Below are positions 10,852-22,645 of a DNA stretch of 64,000 nucleotides, one piece after another. The notes under the pieces are model-generated. The model was not told the DNA's origin. It did no database searches and was given only the letters and a program-made list of their open reading frames with translations. The DNA is from Rhizoclosmatium globosum (lineage: Eukaryota; Chytridiomycota; Chytridiomycetes; Chytridiales; Chytriomycetaceae). Location of the stretch: positions 1 to 64,000 of the forward strand of contig MCGO01000051.1 of assembly GCA_002104985.1 (NCBI GenBank), read 5' to 3'. Position numbers and translations under genes: made by a program. Positions within the stretch are counted from its first letter, which is position 1, and every line of letters starts with the position of its first letter.

Positions 10852-12291
10852 TCAGTCTTTGTCAAGAAGATGTAACCATGTGCATAGTTCCACAGAATCC
10901 TCCTCCGATTCCTTACCAATATAGTCCTCGAATAACTTTCCTCCCTCAATCATTGTAAAAATTAAAAGTATGATTAGAGGTGCACACATAACCAGCAACG
11001 CATCTCCAACGCTCATAACGCGACTTCCAAACGCAGCAATCAGTAAGGTTGTCAAAGAGACAACTCCTTTTACTGCCAAGTGTCGTGGAATGAATCCAAC
11101 CAAGATCGTGTTCATCAAATTTTGATTCATGAGGTATATGGACATCCCAATTGCAGTACAAATTAAAGCTTGAAATTCAAGCAGCGAGAGTGAGGGACCA
11201 GTTGACTCAGATGCCTGGGTTGTTTCGGTTGAATCTGTCGAGTGAGAAGTCTCTGCATGGAGTCCAGTGATCTCCGCCGCCATTCCAAGAGCAGAAGATA
11301 CAAGAATCAAAGCAGCATGGGAAAAGAAGTGCAGATATCCAAATATCCATGACGCTTTTGGGTTGTGATGCAACAACGCACCGTAAGGTACGAGAAAATA
11401 CATCCACCAAAGAACAAACAGAATGATGAGTCCAGCAAGGCCAACTTTGATAGACTCCATATTCAGAGATCCACCGTTCAGTGCCAGTTTCGTTGCATTC
11501 GAGATGGACAAAATTCCTTCCCCAAAATAATAACAGTCAAGCCTGCGTATCGATCGGAAATGTGGTGAGGATGGAAGGTGCCTCATGGTTGTTTCCAAGA
11601 CCGCCACGACAGGAGCTAAAAATTCAAGTGACCCAACAACTACAGCCGACGCCACCGCCCATCCCATTCCACTTGGAAGATAAGTCTTCCAACCCACATG
11701 CACTGCAACAAAAAAGTAAATCCTGCAATTTCAAGTTCAAATTCACGAGGTGGATCTTGTACGCTGCACGCAACAAGAAGAACCCAATATAGAACACTCT
11801 CGCAATAATAAACCCAATAACAGTCTCGGAATAATCTTGTCCAGTAAAGACGCCAGTCATTCCGTTCACAATCACAAGCACTCCGGCCATTTGACCCAGA
11901 GTTCCAATACGGAACAAAGCATCATCTGTATGGAATCCTGAACAGAACCAGACGTAAGGTAACCAGGAAAGCCAGAGTGCCAAGACTCCAACCAAGAATG
12001 AGAACGACAGGTTCCCAACATCGTCTCCACGGACTAAACTTGCTGCAAAGTTTGATGAAATGTTCGAAACACCGACGACAATAGTCAAATCGAAGAGAAG
12101 CTCGATTGCAGTTGTGTTCCTGTCTGCTTCTATTCAGACTCTAAATTGGAGGTCACTCAAAACTCACTCTCTTCATGGCGGTCCCTAGCAACCATCGGCG
12201 AATGGATAGCTGGATAATCAAACTTGACTTTCCTTGGAGGAGCCGTCGTAGACGCTGATGCATCAGACTGTTTCGTACGTTGACGGAGCAT
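10852..12291 (-). CDS. LtrA-family (low temperature requirement A) membrane protein, 451 aa
   Basis: Exons 12168-12291, 11763-12123 and 10852-11722, with introns of 44 and 40 nt, give 452 codons including the stop. After a short charged N-terminus, TTAIELLFDLTIVVGVSNIS matches the signature near the start of LtrA proteins. About ten or more hydrophobic segments follow, such as FSFLVGVLALWLSWL and GLIILFVLWWMYFLVPYG. An internal Ser/Thr/Glu-rich loop separates two membrane blocks. The family is defined from a Listeria cold-growth locus; its biochemical role is not established, and many fungi have several copies. Family assignment is from sequence; no function is claimed. Confidence 0.7.
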
Positions 12292-12345
12292 TTTTAGTAG
12301 CACTTTCTTAAGTCGATTTGAAATCGACCTTCAACCATCCATAAT

Positions 12346-14353
12346 TTATTCATTGTCCATGATGCTATTTAAGACTTTTCCAAAATGATTTCCACTCCTC
12401 TTCGTTCGTAGCATTCCACCTGTAGCATCCATTGACTTGCATACCCAACAAGCCAAGAAATACCCATGGTTCTTCGATTTCGCCACTTCCCCATTTATCT
12501 CCAAAACTTGTAGTCCAATAACAATTTCATCCAACTGTTTATCCTCATTGCTAATGGTACGACCATTACCAAGCTGGTTCTCAACTTTCTCCATCTCATC
12601 CAGCATACCTTGAATGCACTGACAAATAGGTCGAATATGACCACTCATCAATTTACTTCCCGCCCCAACACGACCCCGTTCATTTTCTGCCAACCCCTTC
12701 AAAGTCTTCAACAGGTCCAAAACTTCACTTCGTATCCTTTTTCGATCTTCCAAACTCATTCGCAGCGTATTATCAGTCTCTCCTTCTTGCTTCCACCAAA
12801 ACGCCTGAGTCCGACAAGTTACGAACCATAGCACAACAGCACTTTCAAAAAGCGCAAAGTATGTGAAATGGTTCTCCAAGAAGAAGGTACTCTTCAGTTT
12901 CGCGTCGCCGCTCGTCAAGACCCATGAATTTAATGCTGTTACAGTTCGAGCAGACCTTACGCAAGTTTCCAAGACGGTTAACAGAACCAGGATGGTTTTT
13001 CCAGAGTCTTCCACCAAAGTAGGACTTGCAATATCAAGGAAAGCTGTGAGGTATAACGATGGCCGAAGCAAAATGCTCATTATACTGTTGTATAACATGG
13101 TTGTCATGAGAATATCCAATACAGATACACCATGAAACATAACGGTGCCCTTCGATTGAAGGAAATTGGCAAGGGTATCATTTGTGGACGACAGGAGAAG
13201 ATATCCGGGAATCTTAAGTTCCGCTCCTTTCAATCGCGTCAATAAAAGCTTTGTAACTGGTGACATTAGAATATCGCTCGCAGATGTGGGTGCAATTCGG
13301 TGATGTACGGTTGAATCGTATGCAATATCTAGAAGTGAGCAAAGATACGAGACAGTCGCGACAGGACGATTTGGGTCATATGCGCCATAATTTAAATAAG
13401 TTGAGGGATCTAACTTGTGGGTTGGTAATTGTCGGGCAAATTTCATCGATCCATGCATTTTAGGCATCGGGTTGTGTACCACGATTTGTGCTCCTTCAAT
13501 CTGTTTAGACGACATCCTCAGGCCTAACGAGCACTTACGTTTGAATATGAAGTAGATTACCCAATACACGATTCGCCGTTCCTCCTTTGCTTCTTCGCTT
13601 AGGTTCAGCCAATGACACTCGTCTGGATCTACATCGATTCGCAGCCTTAGCATCATTACAAGAGCCTTATGTAAGAACGGCAGAGCAATGAACATGTCAT
13701 TGAAAGCGAACGGGGTAAACGCAGCCAAAGCGATGAGGGCCTGGACCATCTGGACAGTTGGTGCAGCCTCATACCTCGAAAGAGCCTTCTTTGCCCTTTC
13801 AAAATACATCATCCATAAGTGTTCAGGTACAGTACTGCGTTGGGTCCAAGCAGCTCGAGCGCAAATCGCCAGGCGTAATGCTGGGTGGGTGTGAAAGAAG
13901 TTCTGCAAGAACCGGACTCCATCAACGACAGCAAGCAACTGCGGCCCATCACCGGCTAGCAAGTAGGTGTAAACAAGGGAATAGTCCGCCATTGTCGGCA
14001 TCAAGTCCGGATCTTCAAGGCCCATTGGAGGTGCCAGAACAATGAGCGATTCAGGCGAACTGCTGTCAGTTGAACTCGTGGTCCCGCTGCCTGTCCCAAC
14101 GCTCGTCTTAAGCTTATTGCTAACAGGATCGGCGTACCAGCAGCAGTCGTAACCCCCATCCACACATCGGGAACATGAGGGTTTCTCCAGACCACACTTC
14201 TTGTGCAACGTATGGCACCTGTCTTGAGTCAGCAATTTCTTTTCAACTTAGCAAGAAACTGTACCGTTGGCAACTGATGATCTTCCTTGTTCGCGTGATC
14301 TTCCTGGGAGCTGGCACTAACATCGAAGGTTTTTTGAACAAAGTTTCCGCCAT
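12346..14353 (-). CDS. Zn(2)-Cys(6) fungal transcription factor, 653 aa
   Basis: Two exons (14265-14353 and 12346-14218) flank a 46-nt GT-AG intron. The intron interrupts the zinc cluster itself: exon 1 ends in ISCQ and part of an Arg codon, exon 2 begins CHTLHKKC. The joined motif is C-x2-C-x6-C-x6-C-x2-C-x6-C, which binds two zinc ions and DNA in fungal regulators. Exon 2 alone lacks the first cysteine, so a model starting there would miss the domain. The rest resembles the middle homology region of such factors: long helical segments such as QMVQALIALAAFTPF. Its target genes are unknown. Expected to be nuclear. Confidence 0.85.
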
Positions 14354-14405
14354 ATTGGTTTGTAAGAAAAATCGTGGGCGACTTCAGTCAAACAATTCTT
14401 CTACA

Positions 14406-16071
14406 TTATAATATTTGAGCGACTCTTTTCTCACTGTCATCATCCACTATGACTTCAACTCTTCTCCCAATCAGTCCTCCAATACACCAACCCTTTTCGG
14501 CCCTTTTTAGGCTCCAATATCGAACACACCGGATTGCAGTATCAAGCGGATCTTTCACTTCATTCGCTATACAACTAGATATGTGGTTCACTGTGGAATC
14601 CGAGATGACAAAACATTCACTAATTTGTTGGGAAGCCTCTGTCACTGTTGATGAAGTTGAAAAGCAAAGCAGGGCGTTTCTTTTTGTGGGAGTACTGTGA
14701 GCTGAAGTGCCGGCGTTTAAAGATTCAGTGTGTTGTCGTTTTGGTGAACGGTTAGCAGCTGACAGGTCAGATGAGATAGATGGTGCAAACTTCGCAAGAG
14801 ATCCAGAACATGAATCAGGAGGACTAATTGGATTTAAATGAGAAATCGGTACTGTTGAAATAGCACTTGGCGACATTTGGGGACGCACAGAGCCTGCTGA
14901 CTTTCGTTTGATCAAAGAGGGCGGTAAGACTTGCTTTGTAACCCAAGGAGTATTAATGATTGGGTTTCCAGATCGGAAGTCGCGAATCCGACGTTCAATA
15001 GCATCCACCTTATAATGACCTCTGGCAATTTCCCCGAACACTTTCTTTGCCATAAATCCAGAAGAATGAATATCGCAACATGACCTGAGTCCATCTCCCA
15101 CAGCAGCTTCTCGTTCCACATTCGAAGGAACTACCTCCAAAAAGGAATCCATATATAGCCCGACCGCAACAGCACAAGACACGTGATAACTCGAGAAACA
15201 GTTATCAAAGCAGCATTGAATGCACGCCATTTTAGCTTCACTTGAATCCCTTCCTGCATTCCCACAAACAAAACATCGAAGCGAAATCCTCGCCTTGGGT
15301 ATACCACGTACATCGATACCATCCATAAGCACACGATTCGTAATCAATACTTCTGGTATCCAAATCGCACAGAGAACATGCACCCATTCCCCATCCGTAC
15401 TCTTCTTCAAAGCCCCACTCTTTCCAGGACACAGAACACACCGCGGCTCCTCAGACCCAAGCGATCCACGATCAATACAAACTCGACAAACCATTTAGAT
15501 TCAGGAACATGCGGGATTCCGTAACAAGTCTGGTGAACCGTCAAATTACAAGACGGGTTCCTTCGCAAAACAGAATCTGGTTCGAGTCTGTAGAAACTCC
15601 GATATTACATACAGCGCAAAGGGTATCTGAATCGTCGTCCATGTCTTGAGGGGAGTTCATGGGGTCGGGAAGCGGCAGTTGTTCAAGGTATGTGATGATC
15701 TGTTCAAACAGAGTGTATGATATCGGCATGGTAATGCATCGATCCAGGCTTTATCGTGTCGTCCATATCGTATAGGGGCGGGGAAGGGTTGGCTGGTTTG
15801 ACTTCTATGTCAGCATTGTCTACTGGCGAAGGAGGTAGGCAGTAAAACAGATCTGTGGAAGTGCTTTCGAATTGAGTAAATCTCTAGATTAGGCCAGTTG
15901 GATGGCGTTCTGCTGGATCTAGTTGATACACACTCGATTGGTATTGGCCGGGCTGCATCTGGATGCCCCAATCTTAATGTAGCCGATGAGATCCTTCGTT
16001 TCAGCAGATATGAACGGCTTCTTTCGTGGTCGGCCCGCTGATCGCTTTGGAGTTGAAGAGGGGGAACGCAT
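14406..16071 (-). CDS. Nto1/BRPF/JADE-like histone-acetylation scaffold (EPL1, PHD, extended PHD)
   Basis: Exon 1 (15934-16071) encodes an AT-hook-like RSAGRPRKKPF. After a 50-nt intron, exon 2 (14406-15883) encodes an EPL1-like stretch (PPLYDMDD, PISYTLFEQII), a PHD finger (CAVC ... FCEG ... HQTCYGIPHVPESKW, then CRVC), and an extended PHD beginning with ...CVLCPGKSGALKKS. This order is typical of Nto1/BRPF/JADE subunits that target MYST acetyltransferases to histone H3. Four frame breaks (near 15757, 15731, 15549, 15489) can each be explained by one missing base. Adding four bases gives exactly 540 codons, so I favour consensus errors over decay. The break near 15549 disturbs a PHD cysteine pair and is the least certain. 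Confidence 0.7.
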
Positions 16072-16302
16072 CCCTCTTTTATCCGAGAGAATATATAAAT
16101 GAGAACATTGAATCTATTATTATGGGATGTTTCTAAGACTTTTTCAAATCATAAAATCTGGCGACGTATACTTGAAAGTTGAAGAAACTTAGTAATTTTC
16201 TGATCGCAAGGCTTTCAACCTACACAATCGACGGCAATAAAAACTATATTAAGCTCTGAACGCTACCACAGTTTGATTTTTAATTTGTCCGATTTCTTTT
16301 GA

Positions 16303-17265
16303 CAAAGAATAGAGGAATTGAAAAGAAAAAAAGAAAGAAAGGACACCAGGATTCCCTCGTTCATCGACCCCCTTCACGTACGGCAGATCCCGCCCCAGCC
16401 AGGCGACCGGAAGCGAAGGCGCTTTGCCTGTGTTCACTGCAACCATCGATTAAACAAGGACAAGCGTTGGTGGGGCGAGCATCTCAGGTGAAACTGGTGA
16501 TTTCCCTCTGATCCAAACTAAAACTAAACAACTGAACAGACGCTGCGCTTTCAAACCAGCAAACTTGGAACTTCCAAGCTGGGCCCTCGCTGTTGTTCCG
16601 TCGTCCAGCCAGGACGAGCCTCTTGTTCTCGACACTTCCAACATCAAAGAACATCTTCTCATCGAGGGAAAGCACAAGCTGCGAACAGTGTCATGTAGTT
16701 ACTGCAGAAGAACCATATCGTCAAACCACAAAGCTGTCTGGCTTGCACACGTCAAACGGTGCCTTGCCTCCCAGAACACCTCAGCCCCTCGTCCCAGAGG
16801 AGCCCCCTTCACCCCTTCTCCATCAACTTCCCCTATTGATCAGTTCCGATCTGTTTCAAATTCGGCTCTTGCACCCCCTCTGGAACTCAATGCCCTATCT
16901 CGCTGTCAAAGATGCACGTCACGGAAGGAGACCTGCATAAAGCTACTCTCATCACATCGTGCCAACTTTGCTCTTTGTCAAATCATCCTTGCTTCTTCCC
17001 AAATCTGTCTTCAGCCCAGCCCATCTTTTCAAAACCTGGGCCCCACTTTTCCGGACTTCATCTCGTTCGTCTTGCACAACACCAATCAACGTCACAATAC
17101 AAGCCACGTGGAGGACATATGATGGAGATAGTAGGCAATGAGTTTGCAGGACTCCCCAGCCTTGTTCACGCGAGCACCTATCAATCCCTTGATCAAGTTG
17201 AAACAAAAACCGATACGTCAATACCCGCCCCCCTCCTTCAACCGAAGACTCAGAAATTCGTATAA
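16303..17265 (+). CDS. Two C2HC (BED-like) fingers plus a Zn2Cys6 cluster; 5' end unresolved
   Basis: An open exon from 16303 to 16487 splices through a 52-nt intron (16488-16539) to 16540. It gives C-x2-C-x13-H-x3-C (CVHC ... EHLRRC), then C-x2-C-x14-H-x3-C (CSYC ... AHVKRC), then C-x2-C-x6-C-x8-C-x2-C-x6-C (CQRCTSRKETC ... CQLCSLSNHPC). The last motif is complete only if one base is restored in the AAA run at 16939-16941. No ATG precedes the first finger in frame, so a 5' exon is missing from my model. Likely a DNA-binding nuclear protein; I do not know another protein with this domain order. Confidence 0.5.
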
Positions 17266-17338
17266 CCACAAAGAATATTAATATTTCCAGTCTAATACCC
17301 TACGTTGAACTCCCATACCTATACAACCCAATCGTAAA

Positions 17339-17840
17339 ATGCACAAAAACGGAAAGGGTGCCGCGAGAACAAGGACGACCTCGAAGCGACTACAGACAGA
17401 CTCATGAAAGTACTGCAAAACGAAAAATCGTTGATTCTACTGATGACGAAGTCGATATCCCTGACTCTTCCTCCTCCTCATCAAAACCCCCACGCCTTCG
17501 CACCCACCTCAAAGAATACACTCTCGAAAAGACTCCAATAGCTTCAACCTCGAAATCAGATTTCCCATCCCTTCGTCTCATCGATGACCGTCGTCCAGAA
17601 ACTATACACTGGAAACAAACTGTTCGACGCCGGATCATTGCACGGATGCATCCTAGTGAAAAGAGTGACGATGAAGATGAACGAAAGACTCGATTGAGTA
17701 TAGGTGCGAAAACGTTTGAGAAAGTGTGTGGACGTCGACGAAAGAGTAGGTTGCCTATTGAAGTTGACAACGAAGACCAAGTTGATAACGGAGATCAAGT
17801 TGATGACGGGTTTTCATCAGATTATTCAGATGCGGAGTAA
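17339..17840 (+). CDS. Hypothetical acidic, serine-rich protein
   Basis: A 160-codon open frame (17358-17840) rich in Asp, Ser, Lys and Arg, with a poly-Ser run and a C-terminal DNEDQVDNGDQVDDG repeat. No domain was recognised. It lacks an in-frame ATG at its 5' end; an ATG at 17339 lies one frame away, separated by runs of A and G, so another single-base deletion or an upstream exon is possible. It may be a separate gene or the 3' part of the zinc-finger gene upstream. Confidence 0.35.
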
Positions 17841-18282
17841 TTGCCTGAAAATGAGGCTATGATTTCGATGATTTCGATGATGATGGGATACGAATGCCGT
17901 TCCTCCAAACGGACGCATTACACACTAAAATACTTAATTGAGGGCGGGACAGGGCCCATTGGTGGAAATGTAGGATAGTAATATTGATGATAGATTCTTT
18001 GGGTAAATTAAATAAACCACCTTGACAAGATTTTCTTGATTCTAATAGCCAGATGTGACTCTGCATGCAAGGAACTCAGAACAAAAACACAACCATCACA
18101 ATCAGGGACAACTTGGATGCAAGCAAATAATGTAAATGAACTGATCTCTGAATGATAAATAAACGAAGGCTCAAGAGGAAACATCCAAACGCTGCAGTCT
18201 TGGTTCCTACAAACAAAGAACACAAAAAGAGACAATATGTCGCACACGATTTATTGTTTATAATAATCCCTCTCTCTTACAC
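17841..18282. other. No recognisable gene
   Basis: Spacer between convergent transcription units, with short ORFs only. It presumably holds the 3' UTR of Erb1 (minus strand). Confidence 0.5.
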
Positions 18283-20839
18283 TCATGAGAACAACTTCAA
18301 CGTAAACTTGCCATCCCCACTAGAACCACAACTAACAACCCACGGCTGCACAGGATGAAACTCAACATGCAACACCCCCAAACTCTCCACAACTTCATGC
18401 GCCTTGAAACTCTTCAACGGCACAATCAACGGGTTCTGGTCCAAACTGTCATACACCATTCCATGGAAGATGTTAACAGTTCCGTCGTCAGAACACGACG
18501 CGAAGAGAGGTAACGTTTTGTGGTAGGTTGCGTTTCGGATCGCTGATTTGTGGTACCGGAGGGTTTTGTAGGGTTTGGCGGAGAGGTCGAGGTCGAACCA
18601 GCAGAGTCGTTTGTCGTAGGATCCCATGATGACGTTGTCTCCTTGGGGGTGTACGTCCATGCTGGAGATCCATTTTACACCTGGTTGGAGTTTGTGGACG
18701 AGGTCTTGTTGGATTAGGTTGTATACTCGGATGTATCGTTGAGTCTGATGAAGTTCTGATGAGTATTTTCTCGATGAGAAAGATATTGTAAACAACTTAC
18801 AGCAACAAACAGCCAAGGCTTCTTTGGGTGGAATTGTACTTTTTGCACAAGCCCGTATGATTTTTTGAAAGGGTGTTGGGTTTGCTTCTTTGAGATTTGG
18901 TGAATGCTGACTGCTGAACCTCCACCTGAACATGCTGTTAGAAATCTTCTTTCGTTGAAGTCCCCGAAACTTACCCTCTGGGCATACAGTACTGAAGTAG
19001 TCTCCCTTTCTGTGCCATACAACGTTGGTTACACTTTTGTTGAAGTGAAGGACGACTCTGTATCCCCTTGCGAAGTCTGCAGGTCCAGGTTTGTTCCATT
19101 CCATCTTAGTTGGCGATTCTAAGGATTTAAATAAGTATTTAAGTTGGCGTTAAGTTCAAGCCACAAACCTTTGTTCCAGATGTTTGCAAACGCTTCATCT
19201 GTTGCAACAGTGACGTCCTTGGTTCCAATCGATGGATTAATCAAAATCACGTCATTCTCCCTACATAACAATACATGTCTCAGATGTACGTTCGTGCAAA
19301 CACTCAAAAAGAGCGAAACTCACATTGCCAAAGCCAAAATCGAGAAAGCCGGGTTCGGGTTCCATCTAACATCCATAACCGGCTCATCAAACTTCCAACT
19401 CTTAACAACACGACCTGTCAACAACTCCCAACACCTAACCGTACAGTCATCCGACCCAGAAGCCAACCACTTGCCTGTAGGATCAATACTGAAACACCGA
19501 ATACGCGCCGTGTGGCCTTCATAGACGATGCTGAGGGATGTTGGGTAAGGTTCGAGTTCCTTGCGGGAGGGGAGTTGAGGTATCAGGCTTTCAGGGTCGA
19601 TGTTGATTCTCTTTTTGATCATACGGGGGCAGAGGTACAAGTCGAGGCAGCGGTCGAAACGTTCGTTGATGAAACGCTCGTAGGCTCCTACGCTACGCAT
19701 GTTGGGGTGTCTATGGTGCAAATTGTTGGTCGGATTAGTTGACGATTGAAAATATGAAGGATTAATTACTTTTTGGGGATGTAGTTGTGTGGACGCAATT
19801 CAGGGTCCAAGGCATTCCATTCGGCGATTTCTTCGTCAGTTGGAATGTATTCGACAGGAGGGTTGTAAGATTCTCTGTGGTCTAGTGCAGGGAGAAGTAA
19901 GTACGAGAAATCAGACTCGAAAAATGCTTTAATTTACCTGGCAAAGCCATTCGTGGAGCAGGAATGTGCATTGGGTGATCCTGTGCATTTGGATCAGAGT
20001 TGGCCCAAATGTCATAGAACTTTGGCAAGGCCTGCTCCTTTTCTAATTGTTTCTGCTCCTTGGTCTTGACCCATCCCTTTCGAATAGCCCGAACGATTTT
20101 CATAATCTTGGATGGGAAAGAACGGTTTAGAAACGCGAGGAAACAATTAATTGAAACAAGTCTCACCTGTCCTTGCTCAGATTTCGAAGGAATGAATCGA
20201 CCCTTTGGCTCAGGAGCAGCAGAGAGTGGCATAACTTCCGTCTTTGAGGTGAACCATTCGACTGTTGGTTCGTATGGATCATAATCCTTGTCCGGGATCA
20301 TCTTCTTCTGAATCCGCTGAATCATTTCCAGATCGTTATCACTGAGAACAATATTTTCGCCTTCGAGCTTGTTCAAGACGCTTCGCCTGCATTTCAAGTG
20401 AACGAGATCAGCTTTCCTTGATCTGCACAACACAACGCAAACAATCAAGCAAGCATTACCAAGAATCCGGATCATCCATTGACGACAAGAACTCATCCAG
20501 GGCATCTTTCGTCATTCCTTTCGGCTTAGGAATCTTCTTTCCGTTTATATCGTAACCAATGTGGTCGAGATCATCGTACCACTCGAGGGGCACGTTTCCG
20601 ATTGTGTTGTGAGTTTCCTCGTCTGAGTCATCGCTTGCGTAATCAGGAATGATTTCGGGCAGTTCTCCGTCGTCGTCGTCGAACTCTTTCCAGTTGCTCT
20701 GAGCGAAGCCATCAGTCAGCGATTCGGTTTCTGAGTCAGCCGCATCGTTTGTGTCGAGAGCGAGTGCGACGTCGTTTGCCTCTTCTTTCTCGGTGGTGGT
20801 GGTTGTTGTTGTTGTTGGTGGTGGGGCAGGTCGCTTCAT
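18283..20839 (-). CDS. ERB1: Ribosome biogenesis protein Erb1/BOP1, 696 aa
   Basis: Part of the nucleolar PeBoW complex (Erb1/BOP1, Ytm1, Nop7/PES1) needed for 27S rRNA processing and the 60S subunit. Nine exons, with introns of 49-73 nt, join to exactly 697 codons including the stop. Exon limits: 20839-20460, 20386-20167, 20106-19938, 19881-19770, 19710-19324, 19260-19169, 19118-18975, 18925-18801, 18744-18283. The N-terminus is acidic. The BOP1NT domain ([44 protein letters not shown]) precedes WD40 repeats ([30 protein letters not shown]). No frame breaks. The start lies 67 bp from that of Trm6 on the other strand. Confidence 0.95.
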
Positions 20840-20906
20840 CTTTGGTTTTGACTTGACTCGAGGAAAAAAACAAAAAACAAAAGAGAAGAAACTAAAGTGA
20901 GAACAC
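20840..20906. promoter_or_regulatory. Shared 67-bp divergent promoter of Erb1 and Trm6
   Basis: The ATG codons of Erb1 (minus, 20839) and Trm6 (plus, 20907) are only 67 bp apart. The gap includes an A-rich tract. Any 5' UTRs and both core promoters must lie in this gap or overlap the opposite gene. The two products act in ribosome assembly and tRNA modification, so co-expression is plausible but not shown. Confidence 0.6.
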
Positions 20907-22506
20907 ATGTCGTCTCTGTTGATTGAAGAGGGTCACAAGGTCCTGATTCGGATGCCTAGCTCAAACTCAAAGATTGGTTCGTTGCTTGTTCTAAGGCGAT
21001 TGACTGGCTTACCCTTCTACTTCTACCTTAACTAATAACCAGTCCACATCCGCTCTGCCACTCAGAAGATCAATCTCGGAAAGTTTGGTACCTTCAACGC
21101 TTCCTCGCTTATCGGGAAGCCCTTCAACGCGGCCTATGATATCCAGGCAGACGGAAACGTCGCTTTTGTTGACCCAAAGAGCCTTCTCGAAGAACTCGGT
21201 GAAGGTGTGGCCCTTCAGTTATCTCTCTCGCTCGTTTAAACATATCGATACATATCCAGAAATCGATGAAGACGAATCCTCAGAACGCAACAACAGCAAT
21301 TTGAAGGACAGGGAAGAAAACCAAAAAGTTACAGTTGAGGAAATTGCTCGTTTGAAGAAGGATATGCAGGAAGGAAAGATCGCTGCTACTGTACGTACTT
21401 TGATATTGGAAGTTAGGAAGGCCTAGTTCATAACTGATTCGGAATGGACTTATAGGAAATCATCAAGACTTTGGTCAACAACAACAGCTCCCATGACAAC
21501 AAAACCAAGTTTGCTCAACTTAAATTTATTAAACGCAAGGCCCGAAAGTATGTGTGCATCGTCATGGAAAGTTGCGGAACTAAATATTCCCTTCAGATAC
21601 TCCAAGAGGTTTGAGGCGATGGAACCAACTGCAAGAAATCTCTGCGAATACTACTTCAACACAAAGCCTCAGAAAACGCGTGGAATCCGTGTCGACTCGC
21701 TCGCTCAAATCATGTGTTTTGCAAATGTTATGGCTTCATCCAACATTCTGGTGTGTGACAGCACTGGAGGACTCGTACTTTCTGCGTTATTAGAGCGTAT
21801 GACACACGGAGACAGAGATCTTGGTGGACGGCTGTTTGCCATGCTGGACGGTGACATGCCAAACTTTGACATTGTGAAAGAAATGAACACTGCGGAAGGT
21901 GTCGTGGAACGAACCATTGATTACTTATCATGGAGTCGTATTGAACCCGTGGAAGGCGAAGGTACTGACGATTCCCTTGTACACAATTCACACTACCTTT
22001 TCCCCTCAACCCTCTCAGAACAACCAATCGCCGCCCCAGAAACCACTGACGAAAAAGCCCTCGAACGCCACACAAAAAAAGTCGCCGCCATCGCACGAAC
22101 CCGTGCCGCCCGCGCGAAACTCGCCCCAACCGCCTTCGACGGCCTCATCATCGTCTCCCAATTCGAAGTAACAGACATCCTCGCCAAACTAATCCCCTTC
22201 GTGGGATACTCCCGCCCCGTAGTCGTCCACTCTCAATACAAGGAAGCACTTGTCCCCGCGTACCTCATGATGCGTGCGAGTCCTGATTACGTGAACGCGC
22301 AGATCACGGATACTATGACGCGGGAGTATCAGGTTCCTGTGAGTGGGTTGGGGACACATCCGTTTATGACGACGTCGGGGACTGGTGGATATATTCTGAG
22401 TGCGACGAGAGTGTATGCTGGGGATGGGCCTTTGTTGACTGCGTCGGCAAAGAAGAAGATGGGGATGGGACAGGCGGCGCAAACTAGTAAAAAGAGAAAG
22501 TTGTAG
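20907..22506 (+). CDS. TRM6: tRNA m1A58 methyltransferase non-catalytic subunit Trm6/Gcd10, 452 aa
   Basis: With Trm61 this subunit forms the nuclear enzyme that makes 1-methyladenosine at position 58 of tRNA, including initiator tRNA. Five exons (20907-20976, 21043-21198, 21260-21390, 21456-21547, 21597-22506) give 453 codons including the stop. Introns are 66, 61, 65 and 49 nt. Family motifs: [51 protein letters not shown], and [17 protein letters not shown], which corresponds to the degenerate SAM-binding region. The C-terminus is basic (TS-KKRKL), a possible nuclear signal. No frame breaks. Confidence 0.93.
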
Positions 22507-22645
22507 TCTGTGAGTTTGTGTATTACGTTGATGTGGAGGGGTGGGGCCTTTTTCCTGAATATCTAGGCTGTAAGAAAGACAATACAATTCTTTTATCACA
22601 GATATGCCTTTAATGAAGTTTGGTGGAACCGAATCTCAATCAAAA

